DNA of 64,000 bases from NCBI RefSeq assembly GCF_002023715.1, contig NZ_MAHX01000018.1, forward strand, positions 124,001-188,000, written 5' to 3'. Each line of letters opens with the position of its first letter. Position 1 is the stretch's first letter. The notes under the pieces were generated by a model. It ran no database searches. It had not been told where the DNA came from and worked only from the letters and a program-made list of their open reading frames with translations. Positions 9,491-18,898 of the stretch are shown here, one piece after another. The DNA is from Elizabethkingia occulta. Its GTDB lineage: Bacteria; Bacteroidota; Bacteroidia; Flavobacteriales; Weeksellaceae. A program made the translations under genes and the position numbers.

Positions 9491-9784
9491 ATGAAAAAAA
9501 AGAAACGCGAATATATGTCTTCTGAATTGGTTCAATCTTTTATAAAGATTTACGGACTGGAAGAAAAAATGGAGGCTATTGCTATCCGGGATTTTCTTGA
9601 AGATTATCTGGACGAATCTCTTTATCAGGAAATCACCAGTGTGTCTCTGAAAAATGGCATGCTGGATATAAAAATTAACTCACCTCTTCTGAAAAATGAT
9701 TTCAGAATGCGTAAAACTTTTTTTCTGCAAAAATTCCGTAGTGTAATTGGTGAAGAAAAGATTAATGACCTTCAGTTTTTGTAG
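9491..9784 (+). CDS. DciA-like (DUF721) protein
   Basis: A 97-residue protein with the short DUF721 pattern: an N-terminal helical region (LVQSFIKIYGLEEKMEAI) followed by the beta-alpha-beta core, with SVSLKNGMLDIKINSPLLKNDF and ending in IGEEKINDLQFL. The family includes DciA, the loader of the replicative helicase in bacteria that lack DnaC or DnaI; location next to recF supports the assignment. The final 23 bp overlap the 3' end of the convergent gene on the minus strand. Assignment to the family is fairly secure; the helicase-loading role is inferred from DciA. Confidence 0.8.
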   Translation: MKKKKREYMSSELVQSFIKIYGLEEKMEAIAIRDFLEDYLDESLYQEITSVSLKNGMLDIKINSPLLKNDFRMRKTFFLQKFRSVIGEEKINDLQFL

Positions 9785-11798
9785 TATTCGTACTCTTCAT
9801 GAGATCCATTGCTCGCTCATCCAGTCTGGAACGGATTGGCAGGAAGAATCTCAAGGGGTTTCTGAAGAAATAACGGAAGATCTCTGCAATAATCAGTCTT
9901 ACCTCTCCCATATTTACTTTTCTCGAACGGAATGCCAATACCATAGATAATCCAAAACTTACCAGGAAGTTGAAAAATCCTATTAAGAAGACTGTTATAA
10001 AGGAAATCCAGAAAGCATAAGTGGTTACATTAAAATCTTTACCATAAAGACCTAATGCAAAGTTTCCGGCCGCAAATGTAATATGTCGAATATCCAGATC
10101 CAGACCTAAGAAAAGTCCTATCGGAGCTGTTGCACCCAGAAAAATACCGAACCAGAAATTGGATACAATCCCGCCCCAGTTACGGGAATAATAGACAGAT
10201 AAATTTCTTGCAAATTTTTCTCCGAAGAAATAGTTAATAAACGGATTTTTGGCAATACGCTTCGGTATCTGATAAAAGACCCCTGTATTGCTCACATTTC
10301 CGGCTATAATACCCGAAATAAAAAGGAAGAATCCTGCTATACATGCATGGAAAATTGCTTTAGAATGTATAGGATCCAAATCCTGTAACAATTTGGAAGA
10401 TTTGTCTATCGCAAGGTTTTGTTTGAAAATAATCTCCAATCCATAAATAATAATTAATGCTACAGGGAATGATAGCAATACATTCCCGACGAAAGCAATA
10501 AACTGCGAACGGAATAATTTAGAAACAAGGTGTGCAAAATCTATATAATTCTTCTTGGTATTACGTCCTTCTGAAAGTACTCTTGCCATTGTTGCTGCAG
10601 TCATAGCCGGTTGCTTTGTTGCAAGGGTAAAATTCATCAGATAGATCATTACAAATCCCATTGCATAGTTAAAAGAGTACATAAATGCGTGTACAAAATC
10701 ACTACTGTGACTATAGCTGTACAACATTTTCAGTACACACAATGCCCCCACAATAACACCACCACCGGAAGACTTCAGTAGCATCTTAAAATAGTCCTTT
10801 CTTCCTGTAGTAATATAATGGGTACCTACTTCCGAGGTATGGGTTGTAATAAGGTGAGAAATAAGTCTTGTACTATCAGATACAAGATCAGAAATATTAT
10901 TTTTATGAGATTTGAAGTCCAGAATACTGAAAAATAACTGTCTTGATTTTTTCAGGTAATCATCCGGACTATCTATTACCAGTAGATTAAGAATAATACT
11001 TACTCTCTCCAACTGCTGGCGGATCTTCAGCAAAGACTGATTAATCTTATTGGAAATTCCGTATTTAGAAGCATTTTTAAAGGCCAGATTCACGAACTCC
11101 TGACATTGCTGCAGATAGACTTTCATCTGTTTATAAATCTCCGATTTTGAATTTAATTCGGTTGCAGGATCTTTTTTAAACTCCTCTAAAAGTAAATCCA
11201 GTTCATTCTGTAATGCCAGAAACGGATTGTCGAAGTTCTTATACTCCGGTGCCATCCTTACAACATCTACATCCAATGCATTACCGATAACACGCCATGC
11301 CAAGATATTCATAGAGAACATCAACTCGTTTTTTACTTTTGGATTACGGATAAAATCATCAATTCTAAGCAGACGGAAAAGTTCGTCCATCTCGGCGTCT
11401 GAAATATTTTTCAGATAAGCCAGATCTTTTTTGGTATGTACAGAAACGGTGTCCACCAAATAAGAAACAGAATTTTCGTTATCTACAGATGGCAGAATTT
11501 TGTTTAGGATTCTTTTCTTTAGTTCCGGGTAAAATGCATTTTCCGAGAGGATATCTGCTTCAGTAAGAGATAGGTTGAAGGGTTTCCCATCAAAAAGATT
11601 CCGGATATAATATCCGAAATTATCACATATCTCGGGATTGTTCTTTAGGTAGGCCAAAAAAACCTCAAAATCTTCATGAACAATGCTGTTAAATATGTCT
11701 TTAAGAGGTTCTAAGGATTTTGTTTCGTTTTTAAAAACGAAATATTTTTTTAGAATATTGTTAAAATTATCTTTATTTCTTCTGAGGAGCCTTCCCAT
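9762..11798 (-). CDS. Membrane protein of the 'site-specific recombinase' (SpecificRecomb) family
   Basis: A 678-residue protein. The first half (about 1-330) is soluble and helical. From about residue 335 there are multiple membrane segments with glycine-rich patches (SGGGVIVGALC, FFLFISGIIAGNVSNTG, GGIVSNFWFGIFLGATAPIGLFLG). Architecture and sequence fit the family named after a putative Neisseria recombinase. I see no tyrosine- or serine-recombinase catalytic motif, and the polytopic half argues against a DNA recombinase, so the name should be treated as historical. It lies 19 bp downstream of mtgA on the same strand and is probably its operon partner, which hints at an envelope role. Confidence 0.75.
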   Translation of the reverse strand: MGRLLRRNKDNFNNILKKYFVFKNETKSLEPLKDIFNSIVHEDFEVFLAYLKNNPEICDNFGYYIRNLFDGKPFNLSLTEADILSENAFYPELKKRILNKILPSVDNENSVSYLVDTVSVHTKKDLAYLKNISDAEMDELFRLLRIDDFIRNPKVKNELMFSMNILAWRVIGNALDVDVVRMAPEYKNFDNPFLALQNELDLLLEEFKKDPATELNSKSEIYKQMKVYLQQCQEFVNLAFKNASKYGISNKINQSLLKIRQQLERVSIILNLLVIDSPDDYLKKSRQLFFSILDFKSHKNNISDLVSDSTRLISHLITTHTSEVGTHYITTGRKDYFKMLLKSSGGGVIVGALCVLKMLYSYSHSSDFVHAFMYSFNYAMGFVMIYLMNFTLATKQPAMTAATMARVLSEGRNTKKNYIDFAHLVSKLFRSQFIAFVGNVLLSFPVALIIIYGLEIIFKQNLAIDKSSKLLQDLDPIHSKAIFHACIAGFFLFISGIIAGNVSNTGVFYQIPKRIAKNPFINYFFGEKFARNLSVYYSRNWGGIVSNFWFGIFLGATAPIGLFLGLDLDIRHITFAAGNFALGLYGKDFNVTTYAFWISFITVFLIGFFNFLVSFGLSMVLAFRSRKVNMGEVRLIIAEIFRYFFRNPLRFFLPIRSRLDERAMDLMKSTNTTKTEGH

Positions 11799-11817
11799 AA
11801 TCTATACTGCTAAGATA

Positions 11818-12468
11818 TCAATTTAACTTCATATAACCCATTTGTTTCATAATCCAGCTGTGCTTTTTCTGTAAATACGGCGACGGATTTTTAGGATCAT
11901 ATTTTTTTGGATTTGGTAATACAGCTGCAATCCAGGCAGCTTCGCTTTTGGTTAAATCTTTTGCAGATTTATTAAAGTAGTATTTAGAAGCTGCTTCTAC
12001 ACCGAACACTCCGCGTCCCATTTCAATGGAGTTCAGATAACGCTCCAGAATAATATCTTTATTCCAAAGGTGTTCTATAATAAAAGTATAAACAACCTCC
12101 AGACCTTTACGCACCCAGCTTCTCCCATTCCACAGGAATATATTTTTGGCTGTCTGCTGAGAAATTGTACTACCGCCCTGAACTGTTCTCTTATTTTTCT
12201 TTTCATTGTGTTTCATTGCTCTCTCGATAGCTTTGAAGTCAAAACCATTGTGTTTAAAGTAGTTCTGATCTTCACTGGCTATTACGGCAAGCTTTACATT
12301 ATCTCCCATTTCGTCAAACGAAATATAATTGCGGTCTAATTTCCCGTATTCCGCAAGTCCTCCCAGCTGGATAAATGTAATAGGCGGATTAAAAAAACGT
12401 CCCCAGATTACTGCCAGTATATTGAAGACTATAATAATAAAAATAACTCTTTTAATAAACTTCCACAT
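11818..12468 (-). CDS. mtgA: Monofunctional peptidoglycan glycosyltransferase
   Basis: A 216-residue GT51 enzyme that polymerises lipid II into glycan strands at the outer face of the inner membrane. One membrane anchor spans residues 6-24. Motif 1 is ASEDQNYFKHNGFD with catalytic Glu66. Motif 2 is GGSTISQQTAKN (98-109). Motif 3, NSIEMGRGVFGVEAAS, contains the second conserved Glu (149). No transpeptidase domain follows, and the length is standard for the monofunctional class. It is first in a likely two-gene operon with the SpecificRecomb-family gene. Confidence 0.95.
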   Translation of the reverse strand: MWKFIKRVIFIIIVFNILAVIWGRFFNPPITFIQLGGLAEYGKLDRNYISFDEMGDNVKLAVIASEDQNYFKHNGFDFKAIERAMKHNEKKNKRTVQGGSTISQQTAKNIFLWNGRSWVRKGLEVVYTFIIEHLWNKDIILERYLNSIEMGRGVFGVEAASKYYFNKSAKDLTKSEAAWIAAVLPNPKKYDPKNPSPYLQKKHSWIMKQMGYMKLN

Positions 12469-12582
12469 AAGTCGAAATATGTCGCAAAAATAAGCTTTTT
12501 AATTTTTTGAGAAAACATTGATTATTGTTTTAAAAAGCCAGTGTGCAAAAGTTCAGGAAGCAGGCATAGGCATAAATAAACA

Positions 12583-12614
12583 AACCTGCTATTGGCGATG
12601 AGCAATAACAGGTT
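12583..12614 (-). terminator. Possible terminator after the unknown gene at 12.6-13.1 kb
   Basis: A 12-bp inverted repeat with one mismatch (AACCTGCTATTG at 12583-12594, CAATAACAGGTT at 12603-12614) lies 26 bp past the stop codon. The T stretch on the minus strand is interrupted (TGTTTATTT), so termination is plausible but not certain. Confidence 0.45.
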
Positions 12615-12639
12615 ATATTTCATGATGTTTTATTATTTT

Positions 12640-13077
12640 TTAGTTCAGAGAAAGAACTTGCTTTTTAAAAAAATCAAATAAAAAAAGCTTGTCAAAGATG
12701 TATCCGATATTTTCCTGCTGTATAAATTCTAGAGCTGGGCTTGTATCTTCTGTTTCTCTTTCCCGTACAAATACCAGCCACAGTTCTTTAACTCCGCCAT
12801 GATTTCTTTTAGCTTCTGCAACTAACTGTGTATATGAAACCGTATTGTGCAGACTATTGATATCGCAAAAGAGAATTCCTTTATCCCTGCCTTCATCAAC
12901 AATTATATTTATTTTTCCCTTTAACTGGTATTTGGAAGCCTTTATAGAAGAGTTATAACATTCTATAAAACGGGTAAGGTCTGCAAGCTGTATTATTTTT
13001 TCTTCTTTTTGTTGTTCTGTTAAAGCGCTATCGCTCAGGATCTGGTTAGACAAATCAGTGAATTCCTTTAGGGCCAT
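12640..13077 (-). CDS. Unrecognised cytoplasmic protein
   Basis: A 145-residue protein that I cannot assign. It has no signal peptide or membrane segment. The N-terminal 45 residues are helical and rich in glutamine, glutamate and lysine. The centre has alternating beta-like stretches (KINIIVDE, GILFCDI, ELWLVFVRE), and the C-terminus is hydrophobic-aromatic (YIFDKLFLFDFFKK). It stands alone, with its own possible terminator, and the upstream gap contains the second dispersed inverted repeat. Codon use looks like that of its neighbours. Confidence 0.7.
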   Translation of the reverse strand: MALKEFTDLSNQILSDSALTEQQKEEKIIQLADLTRFIECYNSSIKASKYQLKGKINIIVDEGRDKGILFCDINSLHNTVSYTQLVAEAKRNHGGVKELWLVFVRERETEDTSPALEFIQQENIGYIFDKLFLFDFFKKQVLSLN

Positions 13078-13424
13078 ACGATTAAATTATAATATGCAAA
13101 AAAAAGATAAATAGTGTACATCAATTCTTATTTTTATATAAAATCCGGTTTTTTTTATACAAAACTGCCATTTAGAATTTAGTATAATAGGATTACAGGT
13201 TTGTATAATTTTTTAAATAATACTTCTGAATATTTTAGTTTTGCAAATTAAAAGCTCGTTTAGATTTATTTCAAAAGAATATAAGGTTTCGACAGGCTCA
13301 ACCTGACATCTCTTAAATAAAATATCTTTAGGATGAGCAGTGTCATTCTGAGCCTGTCGAAAAAGATCAGCAATAAAATACTTTTAAACAGATTTTTAAA
13401 TCTATAGAATAATATATCTATAAT
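13078..13424 (+). other. Divergent intergenic region
   Basis: These 347 bp separate the unknown minus-strand gene from the LytS-type kinase. They contain the second inverted-repeat element (13288-13361) and otherwise AT-rich sequence. No small gene is convincing. Promoters for both flanking genes should be here, but I cannot place them with confidence. Confidence 0.5.
13288..13361. repeat. Dispersed inverted-repeat element, copy 2
   Basis: Left arm TTCGACAGGCTCAACCTGACA and right arm TGTCATTCTGAGCCTGTCGAA form an imperfect 20-21 bp inverted repeat around a spacer of about 32 bp. It shares both arms with the copy at 9248-9346 and is the better preserved of the two. It could fold as a cruciform or as an RNA hairpin in either transcript. 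Confidence 0.7.
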
Positions 13425-14489
13425 ATGAATATGGAAGATTCTCAGGATATTCAGGTCAATGGTTTTATTAAATTTCTTGTGGAGGACCGCTACAGGGTTA
13501 TTCGCCATGTTATTTTTAACATCGGACTTTTCCTTTTATTCTATAGTAACAACCCCAAACTAACATCAGATTCTTCACAGATTTATAAATTCTATATGGT
13601 TTTGATAGGCTGGTCTGTTTTTATCGCCATGTTTTATGTCAATATGTATATTCTGGTGCCTTATTTCTTCTTCAGATCCAAGTATCTGCTGTATCTGCTT
13701 TTGCTTATTATTCTGGTTGCTGTCAGCTTATCTTTTATAAGTTTTATTATATATAACAGCACTTCGCTTAAATTTCGGGAAGATAAAAGTCTGTATAGCG
13801 GCATCATTATTTCTACACCAATTATACTGACAACCACAACTTTAAAGCTATTTCAAAGGTGGATAAAGGATAAAGAACGAATTTCGGAATTGAAAAACCT
13901 TTCACTGTCGATGGAGCTGGATGTACTAAAAAACCAAATTAATCCGCACTTTCTTTTCAATATGCTGAATAATGTAAAAGCACTGATTAGAAAAAATCCC
14001 GAACAAGCTACAGAGGTTCTTATGAAGCTTTCGAGCTTTCTGCGTTATCAGCTTTATGAAAACAATGATAAAACGACTCCGCTTACAGACGAAATCAATG
14101 CACTTTCTAATTTCCTAAATCTTGAAGAGTTAAGACGGGAAAACTTTACTGCTGTTATCAATCAGGATATTCGGTCTTTCAGCAATATTTTTATTCCCCC
14201 AAATCTATTTACCACTTTTGTGGAAAATGCTGTTAAACACAGTGTAGATCTTGCGGATAATGATACTTATATTATAATTGATTTTACTGTAGAAAATTCC
14301 AGATTAATTTTCACTTGTCGAAACTCTGTAAGCCCGGATTTGTCTCTGGAAGAAAACCGTTATGGAGGCTTAGGACTCAAGAATATTAAAAGAAGACTGG
14401 AATTACTGTATCAAACTGAGTACAGTCTGGACATTATTTCAACAGAAACAGAATATATTGTAAATTTAACAATTCCCCTATCTTTATGA
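13425..14489 (+). CDS. LytS-type sensor histidine kinase
   Basis: A 354-residue membrane kinase. About four transmembrane segments lie between residues 27 and 140. They are followed by a coiled linker and the His_kinase domain, with phospho-acceptor His175 in NQINPHFLFNMLNNV. An ATPase domain follows, with FVENAVKHS and a G-box GGLGLKNIKRRL. There is no periplasmic sensor domain, so the membrane part itself or a partner must sense the signal. The stop overlaps the start of the LytTR regulator by 4 bp (ATGA), indicating coupled translation. An ATG two codons downstream is an alternative start. The nearest downstream target candidates are the SusC/SusD genes, but the 729-bp gap leaves this open. 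Confidence 0.92.
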   Translation: MNMEDSQDIQVNGFIKFLVEDRYRVIRHVIFNIGLFLLFYSNNPKLTSDSSQIYKFYMVLIGWSVFIAMFYVNMYILVPYFFFRSKYLLYLLLLIILVAVSLSFISFIIYNSTSLKFREDKSLYSGIIISTPIILTTTTLKLFQRWIKDKERISELKNLSLSMELDVLKNQINPHFLFNMLNNVKALIRKNPEQATEVLMKLSSFLRYQLYENNDKTTPLTDEINALSNFLNLEELRRENFTAVINQDIRSFSNIFIPPNLFTTFVENAVKHSVDLADNDTYIIIDFTVENSRLIFTCRNSVSPDLSLEENRYGGLGLKNIKRRLELLYQTEYSLDIISTETEYIVNLTIPLSL

Positions 14490-15208
14490 ACTGTATAATA
14501 ATAGATGATGAGCCATTGGCAAGAGAAGAGATGAGATCTTTGATTAATGAAGTATCTCCTGTTGAAATATTGGGAGAGTTTTCTAATGCTCTCACAGCTC
14601 TAAGCTTTCTCAAAGAGAATAAGACTGATCTTATATTTCTGGATATACAAATGCCTAAAGTAACAGGATTGGAATTTGCAGAAATGATTCCGGAGGATAG
14701 CCTGATTATCTTTACAACCGCCTACCCTCAGTATGCGCTGAAAAGCTATGAACTGGATGCTATAGATTATCTGTTGAAGCCCGTAGAAAAGCAAAGACTA
14801 AAAAAGGCGATTGACAAAGCTATTTCTTACAAAGAACTTTTTTCGCAGACTACAGTAAAAAATACAGTTGAGGGTAGTAATGATGCCTCTCTGATGATAA
14901 AGGCAGATAAAAGATATTATAAAATTCAGCTTGATGATATTATGTTTATTGAAGGGCTGAAAGATTATGTTGTTATTTATACCCAGAATCAAAAGCTTAT
15001 CACGGCGATGAATCTCAAAACCATTCATCAAAAGATTTCGTCCCCCCTTTTTCTGCGGGTGAGTAAATCCTATGTGGTAAACATGCAGCATATTGAATCT
15101 TTCGATACTCATACTATTTATATTTGGGAATATGAAATTCCTATTGGAGAAGTATACCGGAATGATTTTTTTGACAAATATTCTGGCGGACTTATTGCCG
15201 GAAACTGA
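14486..15208 (+). CDS. LytTR-family response regulator
   Basis: A 240-residue regulator with a receiver domain at 1-120: acidic pair D7-D8, phospho-acceptor Asp53 in LIFLDIQMPK, and a C-terminal Lys in YLLKPV. A LytTR DNA-binding domain occupies about 135-235 (FIEGLKDYVVIYT, FLRVSKSYVVN). It is the partner of the overlapping kinase. LytTR proteins bind direct repeats about 10 bp apart; I could not identify its sites here. Confidence 0.93.
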   Translation: MNCIIIDDEPLAREEMRSLINEVSPVEILGEFSNALTALSFLKENKTDLIFLDIQMPKVTGLEFAEMIPEDSLIIFTTAYPQYALKSYELDAIDYLLKPVEKQRLKKAIDKAISYKELFSQTTVKNTVEGSNDASLMIKADKRYYKIQLDDIMFIEGLKDYVVIYTQNQKLITAMNLKTIHQKISSPLFLRVSKSYVVNMQHIESFDTHTIYIWEYEIPIGEVYRNDFFDKYSGGLIAGN

Positions 15209-15937
15209 TAATAATTGTCTGATCCGAGGAATTTCGGCAATAAAAAAAGTGATATTATCATTGGTGATTAAAAAAAAAAAAACGAATCAAAATCTTTGAA
15301 AAAGCTCTTCAAAAATAATGTAAATCCCTACTTATTTCAGTTTTTTTCATTTTTTTCAAAGCTTTAAGTAATTAAGCAATTACAACAAAAAATCCATTTT
15401 TCTTAAAAATTATATAAAATAGATTCTAATAATTTTTATAATTTATAATGTTATTACTTTTTTATTCAAATAGAAGAATCATCAAAAATAAATATCTACT
15501 AATTAGATAGACTTTATATGATATATATCATATCTTCTATTATCAATGAATTTTGATTAATTAGATACTTTTGAAGCAGTAAAAAAATCAAATTCGTTTT
15601 TATGAACACAAGTATATCTGACTCTGCCCCGGGAAGCTTCCCGACAGTATCTGCTCTGGAAGTTCTTTGTACAAAAAACTATTATACAATGAAATATTTC
15701 ACTTTTCAATGCATGTGCTATATGTATTCCATGTAAAGCACTATTGAAGAAGTAATAAAAACAGGAGTCTGAGCTCTTTCTCATACTAAAAACTCCTTTC
15801 CCAATTCAATCTTCAACGCTTATAATACAACCTCCCTCACAGAAGGAGGCTGAATATTTATTATCTCATTTCTACAGCAATGATTAGAGTTCAGATAAGT
15901 TATGAAGTTTTTCAAGATTTAAACTAAGATTAATATA
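15209..15937 (+). other. 729-bp leader region upstream of the SusC/SusD genes
   Basis: No supported gene. The first 350 bp are very AT-rich with A and T tracts. A box TACTTTTG (15566-15573) fits the Bacteroidota -7 consensus but has no good -33 TTG; if used, the susC transcript would have an untranslated leader of about 360 bases. That leader contains a perfect 14-bp palindrome, CGGGAAGCTTCCCG (15630-15643), and a short GC-richer hairpin with CCTCC...GGAGG arms (about 15831-15849). A 44-codon frame from 15602 (MNTSISDSAPGSFP...) covers the palindrome but lacks a ribosome-binding context. Long leaders with hairpins upstream of SusC often carry post-transcriptional control, so this could be regulatory RNA; that is inference. 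Confidence 0.4.
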
Positions 15938-18892
15938 ATGAAAAAGAAACAATGCAAAATTGGAGCATTAGCCCTTATTCTGCTTGCAGAATATGGCTTT
16001 GCACAAACCAGAGACAGCCTACCCAAGGAAAATTCCATAAAGGAAGTTGTGGTAGTAGCCTTTGGTAAACAAAAAAAGGAAGAAATTACAGGATCTGTAC
16101 AGTCACTAAAAACAAAAGATCTTGCCAATCTTCAAAATGGAAACATTCTACAGGGAATTGGCGGAAAAGTTGCTGGTGTACAGGTAATATCTTCCGGTCA
16201 GCCAGGTTCCCAACCAACCATAAGAATGCGGGGAATAGGTTCTATCAATGCATCGAGCGATCCATTAATTGTATTGGACGGTATTCCGTATAACGGAAAT
16301 CTGAATAGTATCCCAGGAACTGATATAGAGAGTATCTCTTTCTTGGAAGATGCATCTTCTAATGCTTTATACGGATCCAGAGGAGCCAACGGGGTAATTA
16401 TCGTAAATACCAAAAGAGGAAAATCGAATGGACTTCACGTAGAAGCAGATGTAAAAACAGGTATAAACTTCAGATCGATCGATGATTATCCGGTTTATAC
16501 CTCTCCAAAGGATTACTATATGGCTTTTTATAACCGTGCAAGAGTTGGTGAAGTTGCACGATTAAAGCAGAATGGAGCTGTTCCGTCGGGAGCATCACCT
16601 CACGAAGTTGGTATTTCTGCACTGAACAGACTGGGATATAATGTCTATAACCTTCCTTTTAATAAGCTAATATCACAGGATGGCAAGTTTAACCCAGATG
16701 CACAGCTTTTGTATCAGGATGATTGGAAAAAACTACTTTTTAAACCAGCTTTAAGAAGAGAAGCCAGCATAGGAGTTACGGCTAATAATGAACAGGTAAA
16801 ATCTTATACATCATTAAATTATCTTGATGATCAAGGTTACCTTATTTCTTCGGGATTCGAGAGATTTGGGATCAGGTCCAATCTCGACTACACTATTACC
16901 AGTAAATTAAAATTAACCAGTGGTTTATCTTACACAAATAGTAAGCAGAATTTTGGTGAAACCGGAGGATTTTCCAATCCGTTTCAATTTGCCAGAAATA
17001 TTGCTCCATTTTATCCGGTATTTCTAAGAAATAATGATTATCAGATTGTATATGACAAAAATGGAAAAGCCCTTTATGACTATGGGGACGGCCAAGGGCC
17101 AAATGGTGCAACGAGATCTTATGCAGTTTATGAAAATCCGGTTGGCAATCTTCAACAGGATAAATCCCAAACAACCAGCAATATAACAAACATCAACCTT
17201 GGTTTAAACTATGAAATTATTAAAGGATTAGATTTCACTTATAACTTTGGTGCATATTTAGAAAATATTAAAAATCTACAGTTTGGAAATACAGTTGGAG
17301 GCACCTCTGCATCGGTTGGAGGCACAATTACAATGAGCTCTATATTCAGAAATACACTGAATCACCAGCAATTGCTTACCTATCAGAAAAAACTGGGTAA
17401 ACACAGCTTCAATATTCTCATTGGCCACGAACTTAATAAAACAAAAAGCGACAGGTTCTCCGGGACAAAACAGCAACTGGTATTGCCAAATTCTTTATCC
17501 TTTGACAATGCTGTAAAAATAACAGATCTATCCGGAAATGCTTATGATTATGCTGTAGAAGGCTATTTCTCCAGACTACTCTATAATTATGACAATAAGT
17601 ATTTCTTCAATGCCAATGTTCGTAGAGATGGCTCTTCTGTATTCTCTCCTGACAGCAGATGGGGCAATTTTTATGGTTTAGGTGCTGCATGGAATATTGC
17701 AAAAGAAGATTTCCTAAAAGAAAACAGTATTATTAATACATTAAAGTTAAAGGCCTCATACGGGCAACAGGGAAATGATAATATACTCCTGGAAAATGCT
17801 GACAGAGATTATTATGCCTATCAGGATATCTACGGAATTAACAACTTCGGGGATGGGAAACCGGTTTTATCACTCAGAAAACAGGGAAATAAAGATTTGA
17901 AATGGGAAACATCGAAAAACCTGAATGCAGGTATTGAGATTTCTCTTTTAAAAAACAGAATCAGTCTGAATGCTGATTATTTCGAAAGAAAGGTTTCGGA
18001 TATGATCTATACTCTTCCATTGCCTCCTTCTAATGCCGGATCATATATTAAATATGGGAATATTGGAGATATGATCAACAGAGGATTTCAGGCAAGTCTA
18101 AATGTGGATATTCTGCGCTCAGAAGAGATTCAATGGAGTTTTTATGCAAATGCTACCCATTATAAAAATAAAATAACCAAACTTCCTGAAGAGCAAAGAA
18201 GTACAGGTTTGGTTTCGGGATTATTTATTCTGACAGAAGGAGGTGACAGATATACTTACTATCTGAAAAAATTTGCGGGCGTAGATCCGAATAATGGTGA
18301 TGCACAATGGTACAGAACAAGTATAAATCCAAATACCAAGAAGGAGGAAACTACTATTACCAACAATTACAAAGAAGCCACCGATTATAACACAGGCAAA
18401 TCTGCTATTCCTAAAGTATATGGAGGCTTTGGTACCGATTTCACATATAAAGGATTCAATTTGTCCGTTAATTTCGCTTATCAGTTCGGAGGTTATGGCT
18501 ATGATGATACCTACAGAAGCTTATTTCACTCAGATACCTACGCATCCAACTATTCGACAGATTTAGACAAGACATGGACACCGGAAAATCCGAATGCTGC
18601 ATTACCACGTGTAGACCTTAACTCGACTAACCAAAACGGAAATTCCACACTATACCTGATCAAGTCAGACTATCTCAGTCTTCAGGATATAACCCTGTCT
18701 TATCAGTTACCTCAGGATTTTACACAGCAGATTGGTTTATCAGCACTCAAAATATACCTTACAGGAAACAATCTTTACCTATGGTCCAAAAGAAAAGGCT
18801 ATGACCCGAGAGCCTCATTAACAGGCGTGTCTAATTCATACAGATACTCATTACTTTCAAGCGTTTCTTTAGGATTTAAACTCAATTTTTAA
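15938..18892 (+). CDS. SusC/RagA-family TonB-dependent outer membrane transporter
   Basis: A 984-residue protein with a signal peptide ending at GFAQ. A TonB-box-like EVVVVAFGKQKKEE is at residues 36-49. The plug (about 50-155) contains GVQVISSGQPGSQPTIRMRG and IVLDGIPYNG, and a C-terminal beta-barrel ends in LGFKLNF. It lacks the N-terminal carboxypeptidase-regulatory-like domain common in SusC proteins, so the TonB box follows the signal peptide almost at once. SusC channels import oligomeric nutrients captured by the SusD lid. SusD follows after 6 bp. The secreted phosphatase/nuclease-fold lipoprotein downstream suggests a phosphate-containing substrate, but that is inference. Confidence 0.95.
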   Translation: MKKKQCKIGALALILLAEYGFAQTRDSLPKENSIKEVVVVAFGKQKKEEITGSVQSLKTKDLANLQNGNILQGIGGKVAGVQVISSGQPGSQPTIRMRGIGSINASSDPLIVLDGIPYNGNLNSIPGTDIESISFLEDASSNALYGSRGANGVIIVNTKRGKSNGLHVEADVKTGINFRSIDDYPVYTSPKDYYMAFYNRARVGEVARLKQNGAVPSGASPHEVGISALNRLGYNVYNLPFNKLISQDGKFNPDAQLLYQDDWKKLLFKPALRREASIGVTANNEQVKSYTSLNYLDDQGYLISSGFERFGIRSNLDYTITSKLKLTSGLSYTNSKQNFGETGGFSNPFQFARNIAPFYPVFLRNNDYQIVYDKNGKALYDYGDGQGPNGATRSYAVYENPVGNLQQDKSQTTSNITNINLGLNYEIIKGLDFTYNFGAYLENIKNLQFGNTVGGTSASVGGTITMSSIFRNTLNHQQLLTYQKKLGKHSFNILIGHELNKTKSDRFSGTKQQLVLPNSLSFDNAVKITDLSGNAYDYAVEGYFSRLLYNYDNKYFFNANVRRDGSSVFSPDSRWGNFYGLGAAWNIAKEDFLKENSIINTLKLKASYGQQGNDNILLENADRDYYAYQDIYGINNFGDGKPVLSLRKQGNKDLKWETSKNLNAGIEISLLKNRISLNADYFERKVSDMIYTLPLPPSNAGSYIKYGNIGDMINRGFQASLNVDILRSEEIQWSFYANATHYKNKITKLPEEQRSTGLVSGLFILTEGGDRYTYYLKKFAGVDPNNGDAQWYRTSINPNTKKEETTITNNYKEATDYNTGKSAIPKVYGGFGTDFTYKGFNLSVNFAYQFGGYGYDDTYRSLFHSDTYASNYSTDLDKTWTPENPNAALPRVDLNSTNQNGNSTLYLIKSDYLSLQDITLSYQLPQDFTQQIGLSALKIYLTGNNLYLWSKRKGYDPRASLTGVSNSYRYSLLSSVSLGFKLNF

Positions 18893-18898
18893 AAATAT

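Noticed and set aside
15192-15243. Inverted repeat TTATTGCCG / CGGCAATAA spanning the end of the first LytTR gene
   Set aside because: The left arm is coding and the right arm is followed by A, not T, on the plus strand, so it is not a good terminator for this gene; the long loop makes a hairpin weak.
15602-15736. A 44-codon frame in the susC leader (MNTSISDSAPGSFP...)
   Set aside because: No ribosome-binding context and no recognisable protein character; the frame is more likely incidental to the palindrome-containing leader.
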